A DNA stretch of 64,000 nucleotides from NCBI GenBank assembly GCA_963771545.1, contig CAVYTX010000002.1, positions 1,116,001-1,180,000 of the forward strand, read 5' to 3'. Within the stretch, counting starts at the first letter, position 1. Each line of letters begins with the position of its first letter. The DNA comes from CAKZLS01 sp963771545 (GTDB lineage Bacteria; Pseudomonadota; Alphaproteobacteria; Rhodospirillales; Defluviicoccaceae). Under the pieces are notes generated by a model. The model was not told the DNA's origin and made no database searches. It saw only the letters and a list, made by a program, of their open reading frames with translations. The translations under genes and the position numbers were made by a program. Shown in pieces: positions 53,628 to 62,426 of this stretch.

Positions 53628-54604
53628 CCGCCTCGCGGACGCCTGTCCTTGTCCACCTGGTGGCGCTTGCCCTGCTTGCCGGGTTTCCATGGGTGGGCGG
53701 CGAGTTCTATGTGGACCTGGTGCTTAAGCTGATGATCCTGGCGCTGTTCGCCCTCAGCCTCGATCTGCTGGTGGGCTACACCGGGCTCATCAGCTTCGGT
53801 CACGCCGCGTTCTTCGGCCTCGCCGGATACGTGTTGGCGATGGTCACGCCCGACTCCGGGCCCGTGACCCTGTGGTTCGCGGTGGCGTGCTGTCTGGCCG
53901 CGTCGGCGGCCGCGGCGCTGGTGATCGGCTGGTTTTCGGTGCGCACGTCGGGCGTCTATTTCATCATGATCACCCTCGCGTTCGCACAGATGCTCTATTA
54001 TTTCTTCAGCGAGAGCAGCGCCTTCGGAGGCTCGGACGGGCTGTTCGTGTCGTTCCGTCCGGTGGCGGTCATCGGCCCGATGGTGCTGTTCGATCTCGAC
54101 GATCCCCTGGTGTTCTACTACTTCGTGCTCGCTACGCTGGTGGCCGGATACGGGGCCTTGGCCACTATTCTGCGCGCGCCGTTCGGACACGTGCTGCGCG
54201 GCATCCGCATCAACGAAGGCCGCACCCGGGCGCTGGGCTACCCTACCCAGCGCTACAAGCTGGTGAGCTTCGTCATCGCCGGCGCGCTAGCCGGCCTCGC
54301 CGGCTTCCTGGAAGCGGTTCACACCGGCTATGTCAGCCCCGGCCACCTGAGCTGGCACGAATCCGGAACCCTCCTCATGGTGGTGATCCTCGGCGGCCGC
54401 GGAACCCTGTACGGGCCGGTGCTCGGCGCCTTCGCCTTCGGGCTGCTGCGGAACGGGCTCCAAGACATCACCGAACACTGGCTTCTCTTGATGGGCCTGT
54501 TCATCGTCGGGCTAGTGTTGTTCATGCCGGGCGGGATCGCCGGCCTCGCCGATCGCCTCATCAAACGCCGCGGCGCGCGCGTGGCGGCCGGAGACTCCCC
54601 GTGA
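53624..54604 (+). CDS. livM: branched-chain amino-acid type ABC transporter permease (LivM-like)
   Basis: Second permease subunit, about 326 residues with many membrane helices. Marks: LSLDLLVGYTGLISFGHAAF, FGLAGYVLAM, VRTSGVYFIMITLAFAQMLY, RALGYPTQRYKLVSFVIAGA and VILGGRGTLYGPVLGAF. The ATG at 53624 overlaps the livH stop (ATGA); the frame is open far upstream but only as a shadow of livH. Confidence 0.94.
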   Translation: MTASRTPVLVHLVALALLAGFPWVGGEFYVDLVLKLMILALFALSLDLLVGYTGLISFGHAAFFGLAGYVLAMVTPDSGPVTLWFAVACCLAASAAAALVIGWFSVRTSGVYFIMITLAFAQMLYYFFSESSAFGGSDGLFVSFRPVAVIGPMVLFDLDDPLVFYYFVLATLVAGYGALATILRAPFGHVLRGIRINEGRTRALGYPTQRYKLVSFVIAGALAGLAGFLEAVHTGYVSPGHLSWHESGTLLMVVILGGRGTLYGPVLGAFAFGLLRNGLQDITEHWLLLMGLFIVGLVLFMPGGIAGLADRLIKRRGARVAAGDSP

Positions 54605-55359
54605 CCGCGCCACTGCTGGAGACACGCTCGCTCACTAGGCGGTTCGGGGCGCTGCTGGCGGTGGACGCGGTCAGTTTGACCTACGAGCGCAACGGCGTGC
54701 ACGCCATTATCGGACCCAACGGCGCCGGCAAGACCACGCTGATCAATCTGCTGTCGGGGGACCTCAAACCCAGTTCCGGAAGCTTCGCCTTCCGGGGCCG
54801 GGATCTCACCGGATCGCCGCCGGATCGCATCTCGCGTCTCGGCATCGGCCGCAGTTATCAGAAGACCAACCTGTTTCCGCCTCTCACCTGCGCGGAAAGC
54901 TGCCGGTTGGCGGCACGGTCGCGGCGGTCCACCTCCATGCGATTCATCCGCCCGGCGCATCATGATCGGCAAACGCGCGCGGCCGCCGAACGGGCGTTGG
55001 AACTGGTGAGCCTGGCGGACCGCGCCGGCGTGATCTCTGGCGCGTTGAGCCACGGCGAGCAGCGCCAGTTGGAACTGGCCATGATCCTCGCCACCGAGCC
55101 CGAGGTGCTTTTGCTGGACGAGCCGCTGGCGGGCATGGGACGCGACGAGTCGGACCGGATCATCGCCCTGCTGGGCCAACTCGCCCGCGATCACACCGTA
55201 ATCCTGGTGGAGCACGACATGGACGCGGTGTTCGCCGTCGCCGACGAGTTGACGGTCATGGTCCGGGGGCGGGTCCTGGACAGCGGACCGCCGGGGCGGG
55301 TACGAAACAACCCGGCCGTTCAGGACGCCTACCTCGGCGCGGGGGACGGCGTGTCATGA
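54601..55359 (+). CDS. livG: branched-chain amino-acid type ABC transporter ATPase (LivG-like)
   Basis: First ATPase subunit, 252 residues. Walker A is IGPNGAGKTT, the signature motif is ALSHGEQRQLELAM (Ser-His-Gly-Glu variant, normal for this family) and Walker B is VLLLDEPLAGMG, then VILVEHDMDAVF. The GTG start at 54601 overlaps the livM stop (GTGA), so translation is coupled. Confidence 0.94.
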   Translation: MTAPLLETRSLTRRFGALLAVDAVSLTYERNGVHAIIGPNGAGKTTLINLLSGDLKPSSGSFAFRGRDLTGSPPDRISRLGIGRSYQKTNLFPPLTCAESCRLAARSRRSTSMRFIRPAHHDRQTRAAAERALELVSLADRAGVISGALSHGEQRQLELAMILATEPEVLLLDEPLAGMGRDESDRIIALLGQLARDHTVILVEHDMDAVFAVADELTVMVRGRVLDSGPPGRVRNNPAVQDAYLGAGDGVS

Positions 55360-56072
55360 GCTCGGCGCCGCTGCTCGAGGCGGTCGGCCTGCACACCTAT
55401 TACGGCGCCAGCCACGTTCTGCGCGGCGTCGACCTGGCCATTCGACCGGGCGAAAGCGTCGGGTTACTGGGCCGCAACGGCATGGGCAAGACCACCGCTA
55501 TCTGTACCATACTCGGACTCACGCCGCCCCGCCAGGGCGAGGTCAGACTGGATGGCCGCCCGGTAACCGGCGCGCCGCCTCACGCGATCGCGCGGCGGGG
55601 CGTAGCGCTGGTTCCCGAGGGACGCGGCATCTTTCCCAACCTCACGGTCCGGGAAAACTTGATGATGGCGGCCCGTCCGGGCTCGGAGATCGGGGCCAAG
55701 TGGACCCTGGACCGCGTACTCGCCCTGTTCCCGCCGCTGGCCGAACGCATGGGCGCGTGGGGCAACCTGCTCTCCGGCGGCGAGCAGCAGATGCTGTCGG
55801 TCGGCCGGGCGTTGATGACCAGTCCCCGCTTGCTGATCCTCGACGAGGCCACGGAAGGCCTGGCGCCGCGGGTTCGGGGCGAGATCTGGTCGGTGATCCG
55901 CGCCATCAAGGCAGCGGGCATCGCCACGCTCATCGTCGACAAGGACCTGCGAACCCTGCTTGGCGTCTGCGACCATTGCGTCATTCTCGCCAAGGGACAA
56001 GTGGTCCACGCCGGGCCGGCCGCCGATCTCGCGTCCGATCCCGAGGTTCACATTCGTTTTCTTGGAATTTAG
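55356..56072 (+). CDS. livF: branched-chain amino-acid type ABC transporter ATPase (LivF-like)
   Basis: Second ATPase subunit, 238 residues. Walker A is LGRNGMGKTT, the signature is LLSGGEQQMLSVGRAL and Walker B is LLILDEATEGLAP; the switch His region has Asp-Lys (IVDKDLRTLL) where many LivF have Glu-Gln/Lys-Asn. The ATG overlaps the livG stop. It ends the operon. Confidence 0.94.
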   Translation: MSSAPLLEAVGLHTYYGASHVLRGVDLAIRPGESVGLLGRNGMGKTTAICTILGLTPPRQGEVRLDGRPVTGAPPHAIARRGVALVPEGRGIFPNLTVRENLMMAARPGSEIGAKWTLDRVLALFPPLAERMGAWGNLLSGGEQQMLSVGRALMTSPRLLILDEATEGLAPRVRGEIWSVIRAIKAAGIATLIVDKDLRTLLGVCDHCVILAKGQVVHAGPAADLASDPEVHIRFLGI

Positions 56073-56099
56073 GAATTGGCCCTCGATACGATCGGATCA

Positions 56100-56474
56100 T
56101 CAGGCGGTTGCCGACCGGCGATCGCTGCCGACGATCTTCCTGTTCAACCGAATGAAGGCCTGAGCAAGATCTTTCGACAAATCCCGAAGATCGCCTCCGG
56201 GGGCCAGATCCGCGGCCGCCTCCAGTCGCCGGCCGTGATCCACCATGTTCACAACCTTGGCCGCGCGGCGATGAAAAGCGGCGTGAACCCGGAGAGCATG
56301 CTGGTATTCCCGGAGGTGGCGGAACCTCGATCCGTCGCCATAGAGCCAGCGACCGATTTCACATTCGTCGTCCCTGGCCACGGTCGCGGCATCCATGCGG
56401 CCGGATCCGTAGATGTACTCGCGCAGATGTGTCATCCACGCCGCGTGCGCCGCCAGAGGTGACCAATATCGCAT
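56100..56474 (-). CDS. stand-alone CZB (chemoreceptor zinc-binding) domain protein
   Basis: A 124-residue helical protein built almost wholly of a CZB domain. The zinc-ligand pattern is complete: His10 in AAHAAWMTHLREYIYG, Cys38 in DECEIGRWLYGDG, and His64 and His68 in RVHAAFHRRAA. In known proteins CZB domains sense zinc or hypochlorous acid, usually fused to chemoreceptors or diguanylate cyclases; here no output domain is fused. It converges with livF. Confidence 0.85.
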   Translation of the reverse strand: MRYWSPLAAHAAWMTHLREYIYGSGRMDAATVARDDECEIGRWLYGDGSRFRHLREYQHALRVHAAFHRRAAKVVNMVDHGRRLEAAADLAPGGDLRDLSKDLAQAFIRLNRKIVGSDRRSATA

Positions 56475-56674
56475 TCCCGTCGTTAAGCTCCTATCTTTGC
56501 ATCCTTTTCTATCTGAAATCGCATATGGCCGTCCAGCGGCGATCCATGAAATGCCGACAGCCCAGGCCTTCGACCCTTCCGGCGAGCCCGAGGGCGGAAC
56601 AAGAAGAGGCGGTGGGGCCCGCTGAGGCCGCCACCGCCCATCTCAAAGCTTACCGCTTAAGATCGTCGATCGAT

Positions 56675-58006
56675 CTATTGCAGCTCCGCCCAGATCTCCG
56701 GCGGATAGAGGTCTTCGGCCTGGTCCGGATCGGCGCAATCGACCGGCGGGCACTCGTACGGAAGGTGCACGAGATCGAAGTCGTCGGCGTTCTTGCCCGA
56801 GGTCAGCGGATCGGTGAAGGTGGCGATGCCCATGTCGAACTCGGTCTCGATGTAGGGATACCACTTCGCCACCGCGGCGTCGTCGAGGAAGATCTTCTGG
56901 CCGTTGGACAGAAGGATCATGACGTCGTCGGGAAGCTGGTTGCCGTCACCGAAGAAGGCGCCGAACTGGATCTTCACCGGCACGAATTCCGGCTGACCGC
57001 ACAGGCGGATGACGTCGGCGTCGCCGCTGTACGGGTTGTTGTTGGCGTCCCAGTCCTCGATCACGTCGACCGCGTTCTGGAAAGCGTAGAAGTTGATGTC
57101 GTCCTGGTGGAACTCGAAGGTATCGGAGCCGGTGCCGCCGGACATGGTGTCGTTGCCCGATCCGGGAACGATGAGGTCGTCGCCGGCGCCGCCGTTGAGG
57201 ACGTCGTTGCCTTCGTTGCCGGCAAGCTTGTCATCGCCGTCACCACCGTTGACCGTGTCGTCGCCGTAACCGCCAACGACGACGTCGTCGCCATTGCCAC
57301 CGTCGAGGAGGTCGTTGCCGTAGCCGCCCTTGACGCAGTCGTCGCCGTTGCCGCCGTTCATGACGTCGTCGCCGTAGCCGCCGCTCATGACGTCGTTGCC
57401 GGTGCCGCCGTCCATGACGTCGTTGCCGGCATCGCCGTTCATGTGATCGTTACCGGCGCCACCGAACAGGTTGTCGTCGCCTTCGCCGCCAGAGATGGTA
57501 TCGCGGCCCTTGCCGCCGTCGACGACGTCGTCGCCCTTGCCACCGGCCAGTTCGTCGTTGCCGTCGCCGCCGTCGATGTCATCGTCGCCCTTGCCGCCGC
57601 TGATATAGTCGTCACCGGAGCCGCCGAAGATCAGGTCGTTGTCGTCTTCGCCCCAGATCTGGTCGTCGCCGCCCTGACCGAGGATGGTGTCGTTGCCGGC
57701 GCCGCCGCGAATGACGTCGTTGCCGTCGGTGTAGCTCTCGAGGACCTCGTCGTCGCCGGAGATCCAGTCGTTGCCGGTGCCGCCGTCGACTTCGTCGCCG
57801 TCGGCGCCGGCGATCACTTTGTCGTCGCCGCCGCTCGAGCAGATGTCGTCGCTGCCACCGCCGGTCTTGATCAGATCGGCATAGTTAGTGGACTGCATGA
57901 GGGGTGACTGAGGCGTGGGGTAGCTGGCCGGAACGATGATGTCGGGGCCAAACGGATCGGTCCTGCGACCACTGTTCGCGGGCTCGTAGGGGGTATAGTT
58001 CGCCAT
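56675..58006 (-). CDS. RTX-type calcium-binding repeat protein 1
   Basis: About 443 residues. The N-terminus (MANYTPYEPANSGRRTDPFG) has no signal peptide. About 25 GGxGxD-type nonapeptide units follow from residue ~55 to ~300 (GGAGNDTILGQGGDDQIWGE and so on), predicted to fold as a calcium-filled beta-roll. The C-terminal ~130 residues are non-repetitive (DVIRLCGQPEFVPVKIQFGA, YIETEFDMGIATFTDPLTSG) and nearly identical to those of the next gene. Such proteins are normally secreted by type I systems, but none is encoded nearby. A ribosome site (CGGAGAAC) supports the 58006 start. Confidence 0.9.
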   Translation of the reverse strand: MANYTPYEPANSGRRTDPFGPDIIVPASYPTPQSPLMQSTNYADLIKTGGGSDDICSSGGDDKVIAGADGDEVDGGTGNDWISGDDEVLESYTDGNDVIRGGAGNDTILGQGGDDQIWGEDDNDLIFGGSGDDYISGGKGDDDIDGGDGNDELAGGKGDDVVDGGKGRDTISGGEGDDNLFGGAGNDHMNGDAGNDVMDGGTGNDVMSGGYGDDVMNGGNGDDCVKGGYGNDLLDGGNGDDVVVGGYGDDTVNGGDGDDKLAGNEGNDVLNGGAGDDLIVPGSGNDTMSGGTGSDTFEFHQDDINFYAFQNAVDVIEDWDANNNPYSGDADVIRLCGQPEFVPVKIQFGAFFGDGNQLPDDVMILLSNGQKIFLDDAAVAKWYPYIETEFDMGIATFTDPLTSGKNADDFDLVHLPYECPPVDCADPDQAEDLYPPEIWAELQ

Positions 58007-58122
58007 GTTCTTGTTCTCCGTGATTTTGTTCTTTTGATACGTCCCCTTCCGGGGAATTATTCGTGATGGTCGTAGTGTCTTCGACATCACAATCACGGAG
58101 TGTATTCTTTAGGGACGCACTA

Positions 58123-58143
58123 CCTACCCCCAATTTAGGTAGG
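58123..58143 (-). promoter_or_regulatory. palindromic site upstream of RTX gene 1
   Basis: CCTACC-N9-GGTAGG, perfectly symmetric, centred in a conserved block that reads CCTACCTAAATTGGGGG on the minus strand. It starts 117 bases upstream of the RTX gene 1 start; the same spacing is seen for RTX gene 2. It looks like an operator for a dimeric regulator. Confidence 0.6.
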
Positions 58144-58238
58144 AACTTTTTCCCCACACTAAAATCAAAGGCGGCGGTGATCAGAATGACCGATCACCGC
58201 CGCCCCTTCTAAAGTCGGGGCGTTAGACGCCCGCGTGG

Positions 58239-59603
58239 CTAACCCGAATAGACTTCCCAGATTGCGGGCTCAGGAACATCCTCGGCCTCGACCGGATCGG
58301 CGCAGTCGACCGGCGGGCACTCGTACGGAAGGTGCACGAGATCGAAGTCGTCGGCGTTCTTGCCCGAGGTCAGCGGATCGGTGAAGGTGGCGATGCCCAT
58401 GTCGAACTCGGTCTCGATGTAGGGATACCACTTCGCCACCGCGGCGTCGTCGAGGAAGATCTTCTGGCCGTTGGACAGAAGGATCATGACGTCGTCGGGA
58501 AGCTGGTTGCCGTCACCGAAGAAGGCGCCGAACTGGATCTTCACCGGCACGAATTCCGGCTGACCGCACAGGCGGATGACGTCGGCGTCGCCGCTGTATG
58601 GGTCGTTGTTGGCGTCCCAGTCCCGGATCACATCGAAGGCGTTCTGGAAGGCGTAGAAGTCGATGTCGTCCTGGTGGAATTCGAAGGTGTCGGAGCCGGC
58701 GCCGCCATACATGGTGTCGTTGCCCGATCCGGGAACGATGAGGTCGTCGCCGCTGCCACCATAGAGCTTGTCGTTTCCTTCGTTCCCGGCGATCCGGTCA
58801 TCGCCGCCTTCGCCGTGGATTTCGTCGTCGCCATAACCACCGATCAAGGTGTCGGCACCGTCGAGGAAATCCAGATCGTCGTCGCCGTCGTCGCCCCAGA
58901 GGGTGTCGTTGCCGTAACCGCCCTTGACACAGTCCGCGCCCAGGCCCCCGGTGAGGTGGTCATCGCCCGAGCCGCCGGCCATGACGTCGTCGCCGCCTTC
59001 GCCATCCATGACGTCGTCGCCATAGTTGCCGCTCATTTGGTCGGCTCCGTCGCCACCGGACATGTCGTCGTCGTCGTCGCCACCGGACATGGTGTCGTCG
59101 CCATAGCCGCCGTCCATCGCGTCGTCGCCCTTGCCGCCGAACAGCTCGTCGTCGCCTTCACCACCCTTGATGGTGTCGTCGTCCCTGCCACCGTCCACGT
59201 AGTCATCGCCGGTGCCGCCGAACAGGAGGTCGTCGCCGTCCTCGCCCCAGATGCTGTCGTCATTGCCCTGACCCAGCACGGTGTCGTTGCCGGAGCCGGC
59301 GCGAATGACGTCGGTGCCATCCGTATACGGGTTCTCCAGGATTTCGTCGTCGCCGGAGATCCAGTCGTTGCCGGAACCGCCGTCGACCTCGTCGCCGTCG
59401 CCGCCCGCGATCACCTTGTCGTCGCCGCCACCTGAGCAAATATCGTCAAAACCACCGTCGGTCTTGATCAGATCGCCGTAGTCTGTCGAGGTCATGATGC
59501 CGACTTCCGGGTTCTCTAGGCCCGGAGGGGCAATGATGTCGGTGCTGTAGGGATTGGTCCTACGACCACTGTCCACCGGTTCGTATGGGGTATAGTTGGC
59601 CAT
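58239..59603 (-). CDS. RTX-type calcium-binding repeat protein 2 (paralogue)
   Basis: About 454 residues, same plan as the neighbour: N-terminus MANYTPYEPVDSGRRTNPYS, RTX nonapeptides from residue ~55 to ~310 (GGTGDDYVDGGRDDDTIKGG and others), then a non-repetitive C-terminal region nearly identical in sequence and at the DNA level (about 280 bp) to protein 1. The repeat regions differ much more than the C-termini, as expected for duplication plus gene conversion or selection on the C-terminus. Ribosome site GGAGGAC precedes the ATG at 59603. Confidence 0.9.
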   Translation of the reverse strand: MANYTPYEPVDSGRRTNPYSTDIIAPPGLENPEVGIMTSTDYGDLIKTDGGFDDICSGGGDDKVIAGGDGDEVDGGSGNDWISGDDEILENPYTDGTDVIRAGSGNDTVLGQGNDDSIWGEDGDDLLFGGTGDDYVDGGRDDDTIKGGEGDDELFGGKGDDAMDGGYGDDTMSGGDDDDDMSGGDGADQMSGNYGDDVMDGEGGDDVMAGGSGDDHLTGGLGADCVKGGYGNDTLWGDDGDDDLDFLDGADTLIGGYGDDEIHGEGGDDRIAGNEGNDKLYGGSGDDLIVPGSGNDTMYGGAGSDTFEFHQDDIDFYAFQNAFDVIRDWDANNDPYSGDADVIRLCGQPEFVPVKIQFGAFFGDGNQLPDDVMILLSNGQKIFLDDAAVAKWYPYIETEFDMGIATFTDPLTSGKNADDFDLVHLPYECPPVDCADPVEAEDVPEPAIWEVYSG

Positions 59604-59719
59604 TTTGTCCTCCATGTGTTACGAGCGTCAAGCGCGCGGCCAGACAGAAATTTCCGCAATACGGGTTTTTCTGCGTTAAATACAACTTTCACGCGCACTA
59701 TACGCACCGTGCCGGTTGC

Positions 59720-59741
59720 CCAACCCCCCAATTTGGGTAGG
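59720..59741 (-). promoter_or_regulatory. palindromic site upstream of RTX gene 2
   Basis: CCAACC-N10-GGTAGG around CCCAATTTGGG, on the minus strand CCTACCCAAATTGGGGGG. It starts 117 bases upstream of the RTX gene 2 start and lies 57 bases upstream of the divergent Nudix gene, so it could influence both. Confidence 0.55.
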
Positions 59742-59797
59742 ACATTTTTCTTATCGATGTGGTTTACGAACCGTGATGTTCATCAGCGAGGTCCCCC

Positions 59798-60436
59798 ATG
59801 ACCCCCGACGACGTGGAAATCCTGGATCACGACGTCCCATTTAAGGGCTACTACCGGATCGAAACGTACCGGCTGCGGCACCGGCTGTTCGCCGGCGGCT
59901 GGAGCCAGCCCATGAGCCGCGAATTGTTGGAGCGCGGCCATGCCGCGGCGGTGATTTTGTACGATCCGGAGCGCGATGAACTGGTTCTCATCGAACAGTT
60001 TCGAATTGGCGCATTTGCCGCCGCGGCCTCGCCCGCCGTCACGGTGGATTGCTCGCCCTGGCTCATCGAGATCGTTGCCGGGATCATTGACGACGGCGAA
60101 CAGCCGGAGGACGTCGCCCGACGCGAGGCCATCGAGGAAGCGGGGTGCGAAATCCAGGAGTTGGAGTTCGCCTGTCAATTTCTCGTCAGCCCCGGTGTGT
60201 GCAGTGAATCCATCACTCTGTTCTGCGGCCGCGTGGATGCTTCCGGTGTGGGAGGTCTGCACGGCCTCGACCACGAACATGAAGACATTCGCGTGAGCGC
60301 CGTCGCGGCACCGGAGGTTTTTGCCTGGCTCGACGAAGGCCGGTTCGTCAACGCGACCGTCATTATCGCCCTGCAATGGTTCCGCTTCCGTCACACCGCC
60401 ATTCGCCAAAAGTGGCGCGATAAGGAAACGCGTTAG
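59798..60436 (+). CDS. nudF: Nudix hydrolase, ADP-ribose pyrophosphatase type
   Basis: Predicted to hydrolyse ADP-ribose or similar ADP-sugars. The Nudix box is readable as GIIDDGEQPEDVARREAIEE then AGCEIQ, with the Gly, Arg-Glu and Glu-Glu metal residues in place. ERGHAAAVILYDPERDELVL, IEQFRIGAF and LVSPGVCSESITLFCGRVD are typical of the ADPRase subfamily. 212 residues. Divergent from RTX gene 2. Confidence 0.92.
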   Translation: MTPDDVEILDHDVPFKGYYRIETYRLRHRLFAGGWSQPMSRELLERGHAAAVILYDPERDELVLIEQFRIGAFAAAASPAVTVDCSPWLIEIVAGIIDDGEQPEDVARREAIEEAGCEIQELEFACQFLVSPGVCSESITLFCGRVDASGVGGLHGLDHEHEDIRVSAVAAPEVFAWLDEGRFVNATVIIALQWFRFRHTAIRQKWRDKETR

Positions 60437-60538
60437 CGACATGGACGTGCTGGTTGGTCCGTCGGCTTGATCCACACGCGTGCTCCCGGTTACTGTGCGC
60501 GGTGATCATCAATCTTTGAAATCATCCTTGGCGGGATC

Positions 60539-61540
60539 ATGGACATTCGCGGCGGCTTTATCGGCACGATTGGCAACACCCCCCTCGTTCGTCTCGCGCG
60601 GGCTTCCGACCAGACCGGGTGCGAAATCCTCGGCAAGGCCGAGTTTCTGAATCCGGGCAGTTCGGTCAAGGACCGGGCGGCTCTGTACATCATCCGCGAC
60701 GCCATGGAGCGGGGCCTGCTGGAGCCCGGAGGGGTCATCGTCGAGGGCACCGCGGGCAACACCGGCATCGGCCTGGCGCTCGTCGGCAACGCGCTGGGGT
60801 ATCGAACGGTGATCGTTATTCCCGAAACCCAGAGCGAGGAGAAGAAGGACATGTTGCGCCTGTGCGGCGCCGAGGTCCGCGAGGTGGCGGCGGTTCCGTA
60901 CAAGGACCCCAACAATTACGTCAAAATCTCGGGACGTCTGGCCCAACAGCTCGCGGAGACGGAACCGCATGGCGCCATCTGGGCGAACCAGTTCGACAAC
61001 ACCGCGAACCGGCGCGGCCATATGGAAACGACCGGCCCCGAAATCTGGCGTCAGACCGAGGGCAAGCTCGACGCCTTCATATGCGCCGTAGGCACCGGCG
61101 GCACTCTTGCCGGCGTCGGCATGTATCTTAAAGAAAAGAATCCCGGCGTAATGATCGGCCTCGCGGATCCGATGGGCGCGGCGCTTTACAATTTCTACAA
61201 GCATGGCGAACTGAAAGCCGAAGGCGAGTCCATAACCGAAGGCATCGGCCAGGGCCGTATTACCGCTAATCTGGAGGGAGCGCCCGTGGACGCGGCCTAT
61301 CAGATACCAGACGAAGAAGCCTTGCCGATCGTCTTTGACCTGCTCAAGCACGAAGGCTTTTGCGTCGGCGCCTCCACCGGCGTCAACGTTGCTGGAGCGA
61401 TCCGTCTCGCTAAGGACTTGGGTCCCGGGCATACCATCGTGACCATCCTGTGCGATTATGGCACCCGATATCAAAGCAAATTGTTCAACCCCGCGTTCCT
61501 TCGCGAGAAGGGTCTACCCGTCCCCGACTGGCTGGAGTGA
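60539..61540 (+). CDS. cysK: cysteine synthase family protein
   Basis: PLP enzyme of the O-acetylserine sulfhydrylase family, 333 residues. The PLP Lys is in NPGSSVKDRAALYII; the substrate loop is VEGTAGNTGIGLALVGNALG (EGTAGN rather than the usual EPTSGN) and the phosphate loop is AVGTGGTLAGVGMYL. The loop variant is seen in a CysK subgroup sometimes called cysteine synthase A-like or cystathionine beta-synthase-like, so substrate use may differ. It leads a cluster with a sulfurtransferase and a PLP lyase. Confidence 0.9.
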   Translation: MDIRGGFIGTIGNTPLVRLARASDQTGCEILGKAEFLNPGSSVKDRAALYIIRDAMERGLLEPGGVIVEGTAGNTGIGLALVGNALGYRTVIVIPETQSEEKKDMLRLCGAEVREVAAVPYKDPNNYVKISGRLAQQLAETEPHGAIWANQFDNTANRRGHMETTGPEIWRQTEGKLDAFICAVGTGGTLAGVGMYLKEKNPGVMIGLADPMGAALYNFYKHGELKAEGESITEGIGQGRITANLEGAPVDAAYQIPDEEALPIVFDLLKHEGFCVGASTGVNVAGAIRLAKDLGPGHTIVTILCDYGTRYQSKLFNPAFLREKGLPVPDWLE

Positions 61541-61545
61541 GGCGC

Positions 61546-62400
61546 ATGGTTTTCGTGAACCCCGGCGCACTTCGCACAACCCGGTGGCTAGCCGACCACC
61601 TCGGCGATCCGAGGGTCCGCGTGCTCGACGGAAGCTTTCATGTACCCGCCAGCGGCCGTGATCCCGATGCGGAATTCCTTGAACGGCACATCCCTGGCGC
61701 CGCGTTTTTCGACGTCGATGGAATCCGCGATCCGAACACCGATCTGCCGCACATGCTGCCCTCCCCCGACTCCTTTGGCCAAACGGTTTCGGCGCTCGGG
61801 ATCGACAGCGGCGACATGGTGATCGTGTACGACGCCCCGGGATCGGCCGCGGCCCCCCGGGTGTGGTGGACATTTCGGGTGTTTGGCCATGCCGACGTGG
61901 CGGTGTTGGATGGCGGACTTAAAAAGTGGATGGCGGAAGGCCGGCCCGTCGACGACGGGCGGCCCCGGCCACGCGATGCCCATTTCGAGGCGCGGCACAA
62001 CGGCGCCCTTGTGCGGTCGGTGGACGATATGCTGGCCAATTTGAAGACGGCGCGCGAGCAGGTGATCGACAACCGCGGATTCGGCCGCTTCACCGGACGC
62101 GAGCCCGAGCCCCGCCCCGTCCGGAACCTCGGTCACATTCCGGGCAGCCTGAACATTCCTTTTACCGACTTCATCGACACGGAGCGACAGGGCGCGTGGC
62201 GGTCCGCGGACGAGATCGCCGAAGCGTTCGAGCAGGCCGGCGTGGATCTGAACCGACCCCTGGTGTCCAGTTGCGGATCCGGCGTCACCGCGTGCGCGAC
62301 CGCGTTCGCCGCGTTTTTGCTCGGCAAGGAAGACGTGGCCGTTTACGACGGATCCTGGGCCGAGTGGGGTAACCGCGATGACACGCCGGTGGAACGGTAA
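61546..62400 (+). CDS. sseA: 3-mercaptopyruvate/thiosulfate sulfurtransferase
   Basis: Two-domain rhodanese. The first domain has RHIPGAAFFDVDGIRDPNTD and VIVYDAPGSAAAPRVWWTFR; the second has VIDNRGFGRFTGREPEPRPV, LGHIPGSLNIPF and the active-site Cys in VSSCGSGVTACATAFA. CGSGVTA is the mercaptopyruvate-type loop rather than the CRxGx[RT] of thiosulfate rhodaneses. The ATG at 61546 is five bases after the cysK stop. 284 residues. Confidence 0.93.
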   Translation: MVFVNPGALRTTRWLADHLGDPRVRVLDGSFHVPASGRDPDAEFLERHIPGAAFFDVDGIRDPNTDLPHMLPSPDSFGQTVSALGIDSGDMVIVYDAPGSAAAPRVWWTFRVFGHADVAVLDGGLKKWMAEGRPVDDGRPRPRDAHFEARHNGALVRSVDDMLANLKTAREQVIDNRGFGRFTGREPEPRPVRNLGHIPGSLNIPFTDFIDTERQGAWRSADEIAEAFEQAGVDLNRPLVSSCGSGVTACATAFAAFLLGKEDVAVYDGSWAEWGNRDDTPVER

Positions 62401-62426
62401 CATTCGAATGAAACGATGAAGCGCTC

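Noticed and set aside
56429..57907. 492-codon valine/alanine-rich frame on the plus strand
   Set aside because: It is the mirror of the RTX repeats of the minus-strand gene; the biased composition is a by-product of GGxGxD codons.
58332..59435. 367-codon frame on the plus strand over RTX gene 2
   Set aside because: Same reason: antisense shadow of calcium-repeat coding sequence.
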